A DNA stretch of 64,000 nucleotides from an uncultured Saprospiraceae bacterium (GTDB lineage: Bacteria; Bacteroidota; Bacteroidia; Chitinophagales; Saprospiraceae), in assembly GCA_937959275.1 (NCBI GenBank), contig CALGLU010000020.1:1-64000 (forward strand), in the 5' to 3' direction. Shown one piece after another: positions 57,101 through 63,963 of the stretch. The notes below the pieces were generated by a model. That model saw nothing but the letters and a program-made list of their open reading frames with translations. It had not been told where the DNA came from and made no database searches. The translations under genes and the position numbers were made by a program. How positions within the stretch are numbered: position 1 is the stretch's first letter; the number at the start of each line of letters is the position of its first letter.

Positions 57101-57243
57101 TTGTTCGAGAAATTGATGAAGAGTTATATCCTCAAACTAAATGGCAAGAAATGGTAGATGATTATTTAATGACGGAAGGCTTCAATCATCTTATAGGTAA
57201 GATTAAAGTCAATCTAGGAAAACTTGAAGATTTTATTGATTAA
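54181..57243 (+). CDS. Hint-domain polymorphic toxin with putative nuclease tip
   Basis: 1020 residues, signal peptide about 1-24. N-terminal ~330 residues are beta-rich; helical hydrophobic segments follow (IMAGTAVMIDISIQILV; LLGCLEGIAGAIIGDQIG). A Hint autoprocessing domain spans Cys564 (GCFVKDTKVLMG) to His819-Asn820 (WLLVHN), with TPNHPIYSLEKQ in between. It should cut after Asn820 and free a 200-residue tip. The tip has GRGRFSESLM (Glu868) and IDFYKGNVATSMKTS (Asp902, Ser911-x-Lys913), the layout of PD-(D/E)XK-type toxins of contact-dependent systems. The stop overlaps the next gene's start (TAATG), the usual toxin-immunity arrangement. Confidence 0.82.
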   Translation: MKRMRHYLLGLLLIVATPFLGLGQDDNYVFLPDASGFDRSGYEVELEATTQELIFVLPDAYQSQFKVLDFGFYLHNETESGGFEEAFDQGKALAAAESPFYLLFAKQTDQNGVYTKFWYHLVLPDDAGYPCVQEAGVESILSGVQVATDTKYNAQNNNPLTFHEAEINGILFLKDRLSKLYNCCESNPVQDDGRKKSTLCTNCSSDYLYQTSLLGARFAEYPDYKSEVIKNTDGTFQILITDDTGEVTDLMIALNEFVGEVSAEGFDTSITIHEIDLDGDICENENEILNFGGSILDVDYAEDIVLLKKNGNYKVFYRFGFSDELYGAPVYCSGFTADQKKNVILPAIVARWIIKRAIMAGTAVMIDISIQILVEKTFGNYATWGEAWENLDLKGWDLMITAIEGASGGKLDNLVSVISGCARAGINYVIDEDNCGFVMSEFFSITLLGCLEGIAGAIIGDQIGKIAKKYFPDKHTDLLGDAISGSPRLISTFFRKPNLLKSWKELFDFPTLRRKEGNLDILDDYLDEFPNVQTADIKLGIETASIGLNRQSGFYRYCINGLGCFVKDTKVLMGYKPLDLPNLGFMAVAAAMPLITPIQDVQIDDLVKSYIHSESYLTASSDIGGINMPGWQDYDYLEITPETWQVGKFLIQEENGIRVEINVNRPKAWFIREGITEIGQSTQLVLSELGVYGNATLLELSCTKMDTRDFNLNETGNVERPVITTYKRIVNEIFEYTFSDNQVLACTPNHPIYSLEKQSYIPIGDLDIGEVIVSYSDENVSLIKSEPRNSQEYVYNFEVWRSHNYFVSKDLNYNWLLVHNACWKTVDEVKKMSSAERKAFINKMWDDGISWDPTNTNHPIFGRGRFSESLMRKGKYKDHNFTGTGFNGDNASLGVDNYPSIDFYKGNVATSMKTSRGNNPWAWRNANNSNTGLEYNKKHLDDLISGMDQGPNLPGKFGNHADLQNVEKVDLDIFVREIDEELYPQTKWQEMVDDYLMTEGFNHLIGKIKVNLGKLEDFID

Positions 57244-58187
57244 TGGATATTTGTAGATACTTAACTAACAATGTTACTGGAGGTGATAAAATTCCCAGCC
57301 AATTATATATAACTAGTCATGAGTGGCAAACTTTAATTGAATTACTGGATGACTTAGTTTATTTTGCTGAATATGCAAACTTTGAACAAACTCCAGACTA
57401 TGAAAATACTGCGATTTTACTAGATGTTAATGCAAAAGAATTAGCAAGATTAAAATTGTTTAATGGAAAAATCAGAGTCTTTTATAAAAAAATATCAGAT
57501 GACTTACTGATTGGGCTTAATAATATTTCCGAACGGCTTGGAGCACTTTTACTTATAAATCCTAAAATGGAGTTCCCTAAGTCTAAAATTATTTCAGCTC
57601 AAAAGAGATTGGATAAAAAGGCAAAAGTAGATTTGGTAGAGTATCAACAGAATTCATTTGGACAGAATAATATATGGTTAGCTATTAAAGCTAATTACAC
57701 TGAAGTTTTGACGGTTTTTAATCTAACTGAGACGCAAGTTGATTGGCATGAAGCTTTATTAAGTATGCGACAAAATGGTACTGTTTTTATGTGTGAATTT
57801 AGAGGTTGGACATTCTTAGCTGGACAAAATTTAACAGGATTGTTTGCAATTGATGCAACTGAAGAAGAGGAAATTGAAAAATGTCATGTTGATAGATTAT
57901 TGGAATGGGCAAAGTCGTTTATGGATATCCAACTTTATATGCAATACGAACGATCTATGTATTTCAATGCTTTTTATCGAGTGCTAAATGGGAAGTTGAT
58001 ATATGGAGAATATCAATCAGATACGTATCAGATCAAGCACGGCACAGTTCCAAAGAATATAGAGAATTTGCCCGATAATAATGCAAGTACTATTGCGTCT
58101 GAATGGAGTTTTGATCCAGATCACCTTCGTTTTAGAAAGGAGACAGAAAACGCAAAAGCATGGATAGTCAAAATCCCAATAGCTTAA
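57243..58187 (+). CDS. Presumed cytosolic immunity protein
   Basis: 314 residues, no signal peptide or membrane segment, acidic and rich in aromatic residues. It starts on the last base of the toxin stop codon. Three parts are visible: an N-terminal helical/beta segment with SHEWQTLIELLDDLVYFAEY and LLDVNAKELARLKLFNGKIR, a linker of charged residues near 115-140, and a second half with WHEALLSMRQNGTVFMCEFRGW and WAKSFMDIQLYMQYERSMYF. I do not recognise the family. The role is inferred entirely from the overlap with a Hint-type toxin and from its cytosolic nature. It should neutralise the toxin tip. Confidence 0.65.
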   Translation: MDICRYLTNNVTGGDKIPSQLYITSHEWQTLIELLDDLVYFAEYANFEQTPDYENTAILLDVNAKELARLKLFNGKIRVFYKKISDDLLIGLNNISERLGALLLINPKMEFPKSKIISAQKRLDKKAKVDLVEYQQNSFGQNNIWLAIKANYTEVLTVFNLTETQVDWHEALLSMRQNGTVFMCEFRGWTFLAGQNLTGLFAIDATEEEEIEKCHVDRLLEWAKSFMDIQLYMQYERSMYFNAFYRVLNGKLIYGEYQSDTYQIKHGTVPKNIENLPDNNASTIASEWSFDPDHLRFRKETENAKAWIVKIPIA

Positions 58188-58192
58188 CCGAT

Positions 58193-58226
58193 CTCATAAG
58201 TTTTCAACTTACGAGCAATACGATTT
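58193..58226 (+). terminator. Hairpin after the immunity gene
   Basis: CTCATAAGTT (58193-58202), loop TTC, AACTTACGAG (58206-58215): 9 of 10 pairs, beginning five bases after the immunity stop. A short TTTT at 58223-58226 follows after a spacer. Plausible end of the long plus-strand operon; convergent with the next gene. Confidence 0.45.
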
Positions 58227-58241
58227 TAAAAACCCTCCCAC

Positions 58242-60116
58242 TCACTCAACCCATATCGGCGAACTCCACCCACGCTCCACAAGCTCCTCCTCCAAATCAC
58301 TAGGCACCCCAATCCCCAACGCCTCCGCATCATACGTGCTCCACCGCGGCGTCGCAATCTCCAACACCCGCATATAATACATACAGCTCTGACCAACTGT
58401 ATAGTCCTTATCCGTCCACACAGCCTTCAAAGCCACTGCACCCACTGCATTCGTATAACTAGCTGCCTTCACATCCACAGTCGAGCTCAGCTTAGGCAAC
58501 GAACCATCCGCAGCCAATACCCGATCACCAGCCCACACCACATTAATAATCTTTTCTTGCGCCACACCCGCATCATCCACCCACGCCTTGATCAACTGTA
58601 TCCGATCCAAGTTAGCTCCTTCTGGATCCTTAACGGCCCACACAGCAAAACTCGGCTTTAGATCCCGACCTGACGGCACTAAATCGCCTCCCATCGCCGC
58701 CACTCCCGCTGGCAAATGCGCAACCCAATCCGCCTGCTCAAAGACATCATCGCCCATCCCAAATCCACCAAACATCCGCAACTGCATCCGGCTACCCGAA
58801 GTAGCAAAGGTTTCTTTCCGCTCCAGCGCATCATAGATAGCCTCTCGTGTATTCGCTTCAGCCCAGACGCCAGCCAAGCCACCACTGCTCATATATTTAG
58901 CTTTCAAGAAGGTCTCATCGTCTGTCACAATACGCTTTTCTGGTGAGCCATCCAACACCCCAAATTTCCCGAAATAATTGTTCTCATCAAAGCCTGCTGC
59001 AGAGTTATGACCATCCGAACTGCCGATCAATCCAAACTTAAATGGATTCGCGTCGAGCTGTTCTTGAAATTGCAGTCCCTCCTGGTAGGCTTCTCTCACA
59101 TAGCTACCTTGTGGCTTGCTTGGCGGAGGAATAACTGTTGCAAAGGTAAATTCAAACAATTCAAAATTGGCAAATTCATCATTAGGAGACAAGACAGGGT
59201 GAGACATAGACTGTCCCTTGATTTGTACGACTTCGTTGATCGGCTCATTACGCATGCGCTGTGTCGAATAGGCCTGATCGATGGGTTCTCCATCAAATGT
59301 TTTAGTCGCATACATGATACCGTCACTCATGTTTCCATTGTGTGGAATGGCCAATAAATCGATGCCAGATTGACGTTCCTTGTCCATCCAATCCCACAGG
59401 TCTTCTGGATTTTGAGAATCCAAGGAAGAGAACGGGACTGCGGATATTTTTTCGGTATTTCGATAGATAACATTGCGATGTAGATTTCTGGCATAGCCTA
59501 TATCGCCTAATGAATCTCCTGGAGAACTTGTAAATTCATAGCCAGCGAATGTTGTAAACTTGCCTGGCTCATAGTGACGATCTGCTGCCTCAATGATCTG
59601 TTGCCAAGTTGTTTTGCGCATGCCTTCTTCAGATAATATATCGATGGGTTGATTGCGCGCGAGAGAAAATCCTATCACACCAAAAGCTCTCATGGATGTC
59701 GCTCGTTCTTGACTCCGGACTTGCTCAGCCAAGGGTGTTTTGTACAAGGGGTGCTCGACATCATTCATGTGTTTTAGCACACCCATATATTCACTGTGAT
59801 CTGTGACAGCCATAAAATCTAGCGGACGATTAATCTTAATTTTTTCTAACACAAAGTGATCAATCGCATTGCCCTTGCCAAATTCGTAAGCATCATCTGG
59901 AGAGGTTCTCACATTATAAATAAAAGCATCAAATGACCAACTAGTATGTACATGAAGATCCCCAAAAAATGCTTTTTTAGAGGCATGTTGCTCGACACTC
60001 TTATAAGAAATTTCAGATTGATTATCAATATCTGTTTTTGAATTTTTATTTGTCTCTTGGCACGATGTGCTAAACAATAAAATAGTGAATGCGAAGAATA
60101 GATAGATGTATCTCAT
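58242..60116 (-). CDS. DUF3604 family lipoprotein
   Basis: 624 residues. Lipoprotein signal with Cys19 (FTILLFSTSC). DUF3604 landmarks: AFFGDLHVHTSWSFDAFIY, DFMAVTDHSEYMGVL, TFAGYEFTSSPGDSLG, IPHNGNMSDGIMYATKTFDG, LIGSSDGHNSAAGFDE and the C-terminal LIKAWVDDAGVAQEKI, in family order. The His/Asp pattern at the front resembles PHP-type metallohydrolases. The function is not known, but the protein is expected on the cell surface or in the periplasm. The 3' third of the gene (about 58240-58960) is clearly richer in G and C than the rest of the gene and the window. Confidence 0.88.
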   Translation of the reverse strand: MRYIYLFFAFTILLFSTSCQETNKNSKTDIDNQSEISYKSVEQHASKKAFFGDLHVHTSWSFDAFIYNVRTSPDDAYEFGKGNAIDHFVLEKIKINRPLDFMAVTDHSEYMGVLKHMNDVEHPLYKTPLAEQVRSQERATSMRAFGVIGFSLARNQPIDILSEEGMRKTTWQQIIEAADRHYEPGKFTTFAGYEFTSSPGDSLGDIGYARNLHRNVIYRNTEKISAVPFSSLDSQNPEDLWDWMDKERQSGIDLLAIPHNGNMSDGIMYATKTFDGEPIDQAYSTQRMRNEPINEVVQIKGQSMSHPVLSPNDEFANFELFEFTFATVIPPPSKPQGSYVREAYQEGLQFQEQLDANPFKFGLIGSSDGHNSAAGFDENNYFGKFGVLDGSPEKRIVTDDETFLKAKYMSSGGLAGVWAEANTREAIYDALERKETFATSGSRMQLRMFGGFGMGDDVFEQADWVAHLPAGVAAMGGDLVPSGRDLKPSFAVWAVKDPEGANLDRIQLIKAWVDDAGVAQEKIINVVWAGDRVLAADGSLPKLSSTVDVKAASYTNAVGAVALKAVWTDKDYTVGQSCMYYMRVLEIATPRWSTYDAEALGIGVPSDLEEELVERGWSSPIWVE

Positions 60117-60149
60117 GAATAGTTATAGTTAGTTAGTAGCGTTGGATTA

Positions 60150-61175
60150 TTACCATTGACAAACGACCTTGCCTCTTGATTGTCTTGATTCAAGTAGTTG
60201 GTGTGCCTGACCGATGTCACTGGCATCTAAGACCTTATGAATATGTGGTTGGATCACTTTGGAATCCCAAAGCTTGACAACATTGTCCAAGCAGGATTTA
60301 AACACATGGGGCCTGCCATCAGCGATGCGTAGCATATTGACACCAATCATCGCTTTGGATTGCATGATCATTTGGATAGGGGAGTAGAGGCCAAATCCGG
60401 CTGCCATCCCGATTGTGTTAAGCAGATTAGCCTTGCCGTTTTTCAGTTGACTCGCAGCTCCTATAAAGACGAGTCGTCCACCTGGAGCAAGTAATTTAAA
60501 GGCTTGCTTAAACGATTTGCCGCCGATACTATCAAAGACAACATCTATTCCTGGATAATCGCCAAGAGATTGTCTTATGCTTTTAGTGAAATCTTCCTTC
60601 GTATAATCAATTGGGAAATCGACACCTAGTTCTCTCAGAAAATCTTGTTTCCCACTTGATGCTGTTCCATAGACTATACAACCTTTACTCTTAGCGATCT
60701 GCACTTGTATCGAGCCTACACCTCCTGCGGCAGCTTGGATTAAAACGCGATCCCCTTCATACAGGTTGACACATTCATCCGTACAAAAATAAGCTGTGCA
60801 CGCTTGGGTAGCTAGGGCGGTAGCAGTTGGAAAATCTAAATGATCTGGTATAACGGCTGCTCCTTCGACCATGGTCGTAGCGTACTCAGCATAGCCTCCA
60901 AATCTGGTCAAGGCTGTCACGCGCTGCCCAACAGTAAATTCTGTGACATCCGAGCCGATCGCGTGGACGAATCCTGCGACATCATAGCCAATCACCGATG
61001 GCAATGGGGGCGCATCTTGGTAAAGACCTTGACGTGCTAGCACATCTGCAAAGTTGAGCCCAAAGCACTCTACTTTAATACAAATTTCTCTAGCAGTAGG
61101 GCTTGGGATTGTAGCTTCTTTGGTTTCGAAGGCCTTGTCGGCTGGGCCAGTTTTAGTAATGTAGATCGCTTTCAT
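60150..61175 (-). CDS. NAD(P)H:quinone oxidoreductase-like MDR enzyme
   Basis: 341 residues from the ATG at 61175; an ATG six codons upstream is in frame but would precede the conserved MKAIYITKTGPADKAFE. Zinc-less medium-chain dehydrogenase: GLNFADVLARQGLYQDAPP, PSVIGYDVAGFVHAIGSDV, nucleotide loop AAAGGVGSIQVQIAKSKGC, VVFDSIGGKSFKQAFKLLAPGGR, and C-terminal QSRGKVVCQW. It lacks the structural zinc cysteines. It resembles the VAT-1/quinone reductase branch. Probably reduces quinones or enones with NADPH. Monocistronic, divergent from the gene at 61444. Confidence 0.88.
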   Translation of the reverse strand: MKAIYITKTGPADKAFETKEATIPSPTAREICIKVECFGLNFADVLARQGLYQDAPPLPSVIGYDVAGFVHAIGSDVTEFTVGQRVTALTRFGGYAEYATTMVEGAAVIPDHLDFPTATALATQACTAYFCTDECVNLYEGDRVLIQAAAGGVGSIQVQIAKSKGCIVYGTASSGKQDFLRELGVDFPIDYTKEDFTKSIRQSLGDYPGIDVVFDSIGGKSFKQAFKLLAPGGRLVFIGAASQLKNGKANLLNTIGMAAGFGLYSPIQMIMQSKAMIGVNMLRIADGRPHVFKSCLDNVVKLWDSKVIQPHIHKVLDASDIGQAHQLLESRQSRGKVVCQW

Positions 61176-61302
61176 TCGACTCAATATAAGCATTTGATGG
61201 ATGGTACAAAATAATGTTTAAACGAGATTAAAGTAGGGCGTCCTTTCAGGCCTAATTCAGGATATTTATTTATGATGGACCTTATCCATGGCGATTTGAT
61301 GT

Positions 61303-61320
61303 AGGCCCTTTGGCCTTTTT
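61303..61320 (+). promoter_or_regulatory. Small hairpin with T run in the divergent gap
   Basis: AGGCC-CTTT-GGCCT followed by TTTT, 124 bp before the ATG at 61444. It has the form of an intrinsic terminator on the plus strand, but there is no plus-strand gene immediately upstream, so it could be an attenuator in a leader or the remnant of a lost gene. Confidence 0.35.
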
Positions 61321-61443
61321 CGCAATGTGCAATATGTTTTACACACGCATACGTTTCTACATAAAATTAGGGCATAGATTTAGTAACTTAGCATCTATAA
61401 ATAGATCAATCCTAAAAGTAATTGATCTTTTAACATTTGCACA

Positions 61444-62463
61444 ATGGAGATAGTAAAATTAGGAATTATAGGTTTGGGTCGAATGGGTAAGCATTATGCG
61501 AGCATCATCCAAACTCGAATTAAAAATGCATCGATTATAGGGATATGTAGTGTGAATGATGATGAACTTGATTTTGCCAAATACAAGTTGGAGGTTCCCT
61601 ATACCTTTTCTAATCACAAACAGCTATTAGAATTAAATGAATTAGATGCTGTGATGATCATCAGTTCGACAACAGAGCATGCAAGGCATATGATCGATGT
61701 GATTCAAGCAGGCTACCATGTCTTTTGTGAAAAGCCTCTTGCGCTTAGTGTTGAAGATTGCCAAAAAGTAATCCGTGTGGCAGAATCAAAACCGAGTCAG
61801 ATTTCGGTTGTTGGCTTTAATCGACGATTTGATAAAAGCTATGCCTATGCCAAGAAAAAGATTGAGGAAGGATTGATCGGCACTCCTTTTAAGGTCAAAT
61901 CCCAAACGGTAGATAAAGATACGTTGGTAGGCTTTCAAAAAAATTATGTGCAGAATAGTGGTGGGATATTTTTAGATTATAATGCACATGATATTGATTT
62001 GGCTAGGTGGTTTTTAGATTCAGAATTTAGCCATGTATATTCCTTGGGGGGCTCGTTCAAACATGAGGTGTTCGCTGAGATGGGTGATGCGGATAATGTG
62101 ATGACTTTGGGCAGAATGGAAAATGGTACAATGGCACATCTCATCGCGTCAAGAACAGCGGCGCATGGACACGATACCTACGCAGAAATAACGGGAACAG
62201 AAGGGACCTTAAGAGTCGGAAGACCAGCAGGTGTCAATTTGGTAGAGATATATGACAAACATGGGGCTAGAAGAGAGGTGGTATCAACATTTTTAGAACG
62301 CTTCGGCGAATCATTTGAATTGCAAATACAGCATTTTGTTGATAGTGTCCAACAAGGAAATCGTGTGCCTCATTCTTTACAAAATGCACTTGAAGCAACT
62401 AGAGTTGGTGTTGCAATGACCCGCTCATTTATGATGAAAAAGGAAATCCAAATCGAACGATAA
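61444..62463 (+). CDS. Gfo/Idh/MocA oxidoreductase, inositol 2-dehydrogenase-like
   Basis: 339 residues, cytosolic. NAD-binding GIIGLGRMGKHYASII at the N-terminus, HVFCEKPLALSVEDC with the catalytic-site Lys-Pro, GFNRRFDKSYAYAKKKIEEG, GGIFLDYNAHDIDLARWFL with conserved Asp/His, and TYAEITGTEGTLRVG. The pattern is closest to IolG-type inositol dehydrogenases, but no other inositol genes are near, so the sugar substrate is uncertain. It is followed directly by an attC-like palindrome, so it borders a possible cassette array. Confidence 0.85.
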   Translation: MEIVKLGIIGLGRMGKHYASIIQTRIKNASIIGICSVNDDELDFAKYKLEVPYTFSNHKQLLELNELDAVMIISSTTEHARHMIDVIQAGYHVFCEKPLALSVEDCQKVIRVAESKPSQISVVGFNRRFDKSYAYAKKKIEEGLIGTPFKVKSQTVDKDTLVGFQKNYVQNSGGIFLDYNAHDIDLARWFLDSEFSHVYSLGGSFKHEVFAEMGDADNVMTLGRMENGTMAHLIASRTAAHGHDTYAEITGTEGTLRVGRPAGVNLVEIYDKHGARREVVSTFLERFGESFELQIQHFVDSVQQGNRVPHSLQNALEATRVGVAMTRSFMMKKEIQIER

Positions 62464-62569
62464 ATAACTATTTTAACCCTTATTCGTCCTCTTGCACTCT
62501 CATATAAATCAATAGGTGTGCATCGCACCATCGTCTAAATAGGATGTATAAGATTAAAGGATGTTATTC
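62462..62569 (+). other. attC-like imperfect palindrome A
   Basis: Starts AAATAAC at the stop of the upstream gene and ends GTTATTC. The outer 31 bases of each side (62463-62493 and 62538-62568) agree at 22 positions as an inverted repeat, and there is a small central hairpin (GGTGTGC..GCACC). GTTAT at the right, followed by a short leader with AAGC, recurs in palindrome B. Size and end motifs fit an integron attC, but the match to GTTRRRY is incomplete. Confidence 0.45.
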
Positions 62570-62588
62570 ACAAGCTGAAAAAATAAAA

Positions 62589-63137
62589 ATGAAGAAAACC
62601 TTAAAAATAATCGGAATTTTAATCTTGATACTGATATTATTTAGGGGAATCATTTTTAGATTAATAGTTAAATACGAGGAAATAGGGACAAGGCCAGAAA
62701 TAGCATTAACGAACAAAAAACTAATTGATAAAATTGATAGAGAATCAACTAATAAGAAAATTGAAGCTAAACTGATTCTGAAAATTGCTGATCAAATAAC
62801 GAAAGAGGAATTGAAATTCACGACTAAAAAATGTTCAAGAAATCCTAATGATTTGGCAAAAACAACCTATACAAATTGTGTAGGTTATGCTTCTATGTAT
62901 AATTCAATCGCAAATTATCTGATAAATAAAAATGATTTGCAAAACGAAATCGTAGCAGAACATAAAATAGGGCAATTAGAACTATTGGGATTTAACCTTC
63001 ACCAGCTTTTTGAAAGCCCATTTTTTAGCGACCATGATTTTAACGAAATAACAAATAAAGTAAATGGAGAAATATCTTTAGTTGACCCAAGTGTGAGTGA
63101 TTATTTGTGGATAAAAAGAGTAGCAAAAAAGGAATAA
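62589..63137 (+). CDS. Membrane-anchored transglutaminase-like cysteine protein (cassette-like)
   Basis: 182 residues from the ATG at 62589, which puts the membrane anchor (IIGILILILILFRGIIF) at the N-terminus; an ATG 45 bp upstream adds a hydrophilic leader. The soluble part has YTNCVGYASMYNSIANYL with a candidate nucleophile Cys, then SDHDF and NGEISLVDPSVSDYLW, which together resemble the Cys-His-Asp series of transglutaminase-fold proteases. Lies between two attC-like palindromes in plus orientation with no promoter of its own visible. Function unknown. Confidence 0.6.
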   Translation: MKKTLKIIGILILILILFRGIIFRLIVKYEEIGTRPEIALTNKKLIDKIDRESTNKKIEAKLILKIADQITKEELKFTTKKCSRNPNDLAKTTYTNCVGYASMYNSIANYLINKNDLQNEIVAEHKIGQLELLGFNLHQLFESPFFSDHDFNEITNKVNGEISLVDPSVSDYLWIKRVAKKE

Positions 63138-63161
63138 ATTGAATCAAAAATTAAAGCCTGT

Positions 63162-63234
63162 GGATTACAATAGATGATGATCGCATATCTGTTCGTCCCT
63201 CACAGAGACGACGACATATCATTATACGTTATCT
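63162..63234 (+). other. attC-like imperfect palindrome B
   Basis: Left end GGATTAC, right end GTTATCT followed by GTAAGC. The inner arms GCATATCTGTTCGTC and GACGACGACATATC pair around a nine-base loop (63183-63220). Sits between two short genes in the position expected for a cassette recombination site. Confidence 0.45.
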
Positions 63235-63245
63235 GTAAGCAGGAA

Positions 63246-63503
63246 ATGAAATACACTAAAGAATACATAGAATCAGTTCATCAATACTCTTCAAATCATC
63301 AAAAAGAATTGAATGAATATAATTTATGTGGATGCTTTTATTGTTGCCAAACTTACCCAACAAATGAAATAAAAGAATGGATAGAAGATCAAAACGACAA
63401 TACAGCAATTTGCCCTAAGTGTGGAATTGATTCTGTCCTTAGTGAGAAACATCCAATTAGCGACTCAGAATTTATGGATCAGATGAATACTTATTGGTTT
63501 TGA
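63246..63503 (+). CDS. Small zinc-ribbon-like cytosolic protein
   Basis: 85 residues from the ATG at 63246, which has AGGAA just upstream. An in-frame ATG at 63174 would run through the attC-like palindrome and is rejected. Zinc-ribbon-like cysteines: LCGCFYCCQTYP and AICPKCGIDSVL, separated by EIKEWIEDQNDN. Small proteins with the CFYC...EI..W.D...TA.CP.CGID pattern occur in many bacteria without known function. The stop overlaps the next start (TTGA), so the two probably form one cassette. Confidence 0.7.
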   Translation: MKYTKEYIESVHQYSSNHQKELNEYNLCGCFYCCQTYPTNEIKEWIEDQNDNTAICPKCGIDSVLSEKHPISDSEFMDQMNTYWF

Positions 63504-63958
63504 AAATCGAAACAACTTATATAAAAAGACAACTATTCTATTCGACCTCTGATGGTGAATGGCGAGCCGATTTACCAAAAGATAATTGGTGTCTTATCTT
63601 AATCTCGAACACTAATAACGACAAATTAATAGATGAAATAATTGCGAACTCAATAACTAATAATGTAGGCTACATTTGTGGAATAGGAGCTAAACATAAT
63701 TACATACACAATCAAGCGGACATTGAGTTCGTCAACAGAGACATTGGAGAATCGAAATTTCCGAAACCAAAATATCATATAATGACTGTAGGTGATGAAG
63801 ATTTTGAAGAAGGAATTTGGTTTGGGCTAATGAATACTTTTAATGGTGAAGTTGAAATTGACAAAATCTTAATCATTGATACAGATTGTAATTGGAAACC
63901 AGAATTATTAAACTTAATTAAGAAATTTGAAAATGGCTATTTACCAGACAATGAATAG
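63500..63958 (+). CDS. Hypothetical cytosolic protein (DUF7684-like)
   Basis: About 152 residues. No ATG is available near the 5' end; a TTG at 63500 overlaps the previous stop as TTGA and is chosen, with a second TTG at 63494. Segments DNWCLILISNTNND, NNVGYICGIGAKHNYIHNQAD, YHIMTVGDEDFEEGIWFGLMNT and KILIIDTDCNW give it an alpha/beta look. This resembles the uncharacterised DUF7684 proteins, but the assignment is from memory of the pattern. It is the last gene before the third attC-like sequence. Confidence 0.6.
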   Translation: MKIETTYIKRQLFYSTSDGEWRADLPKDNWCLILISNTNNDKLIDEIIANSITNNVGYICGIGAKHNYIHNQADIEFVNRDIGESKFPKPKYHIMTVGDEDFEEGIWFGLMNTFNGEVEIDKILIIDTDCNWKPELLNLIKKFENGYLPDNE

Positions 63959-63963
63959 CCTAC

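Noticed and set aside
63174-63245. Upstream start for the small zinc-ribbon-like protein
   Set aside because: The sequence belongs to the attC-like palindrome. The ATG at 63246 with AGGAA upstream fits better.
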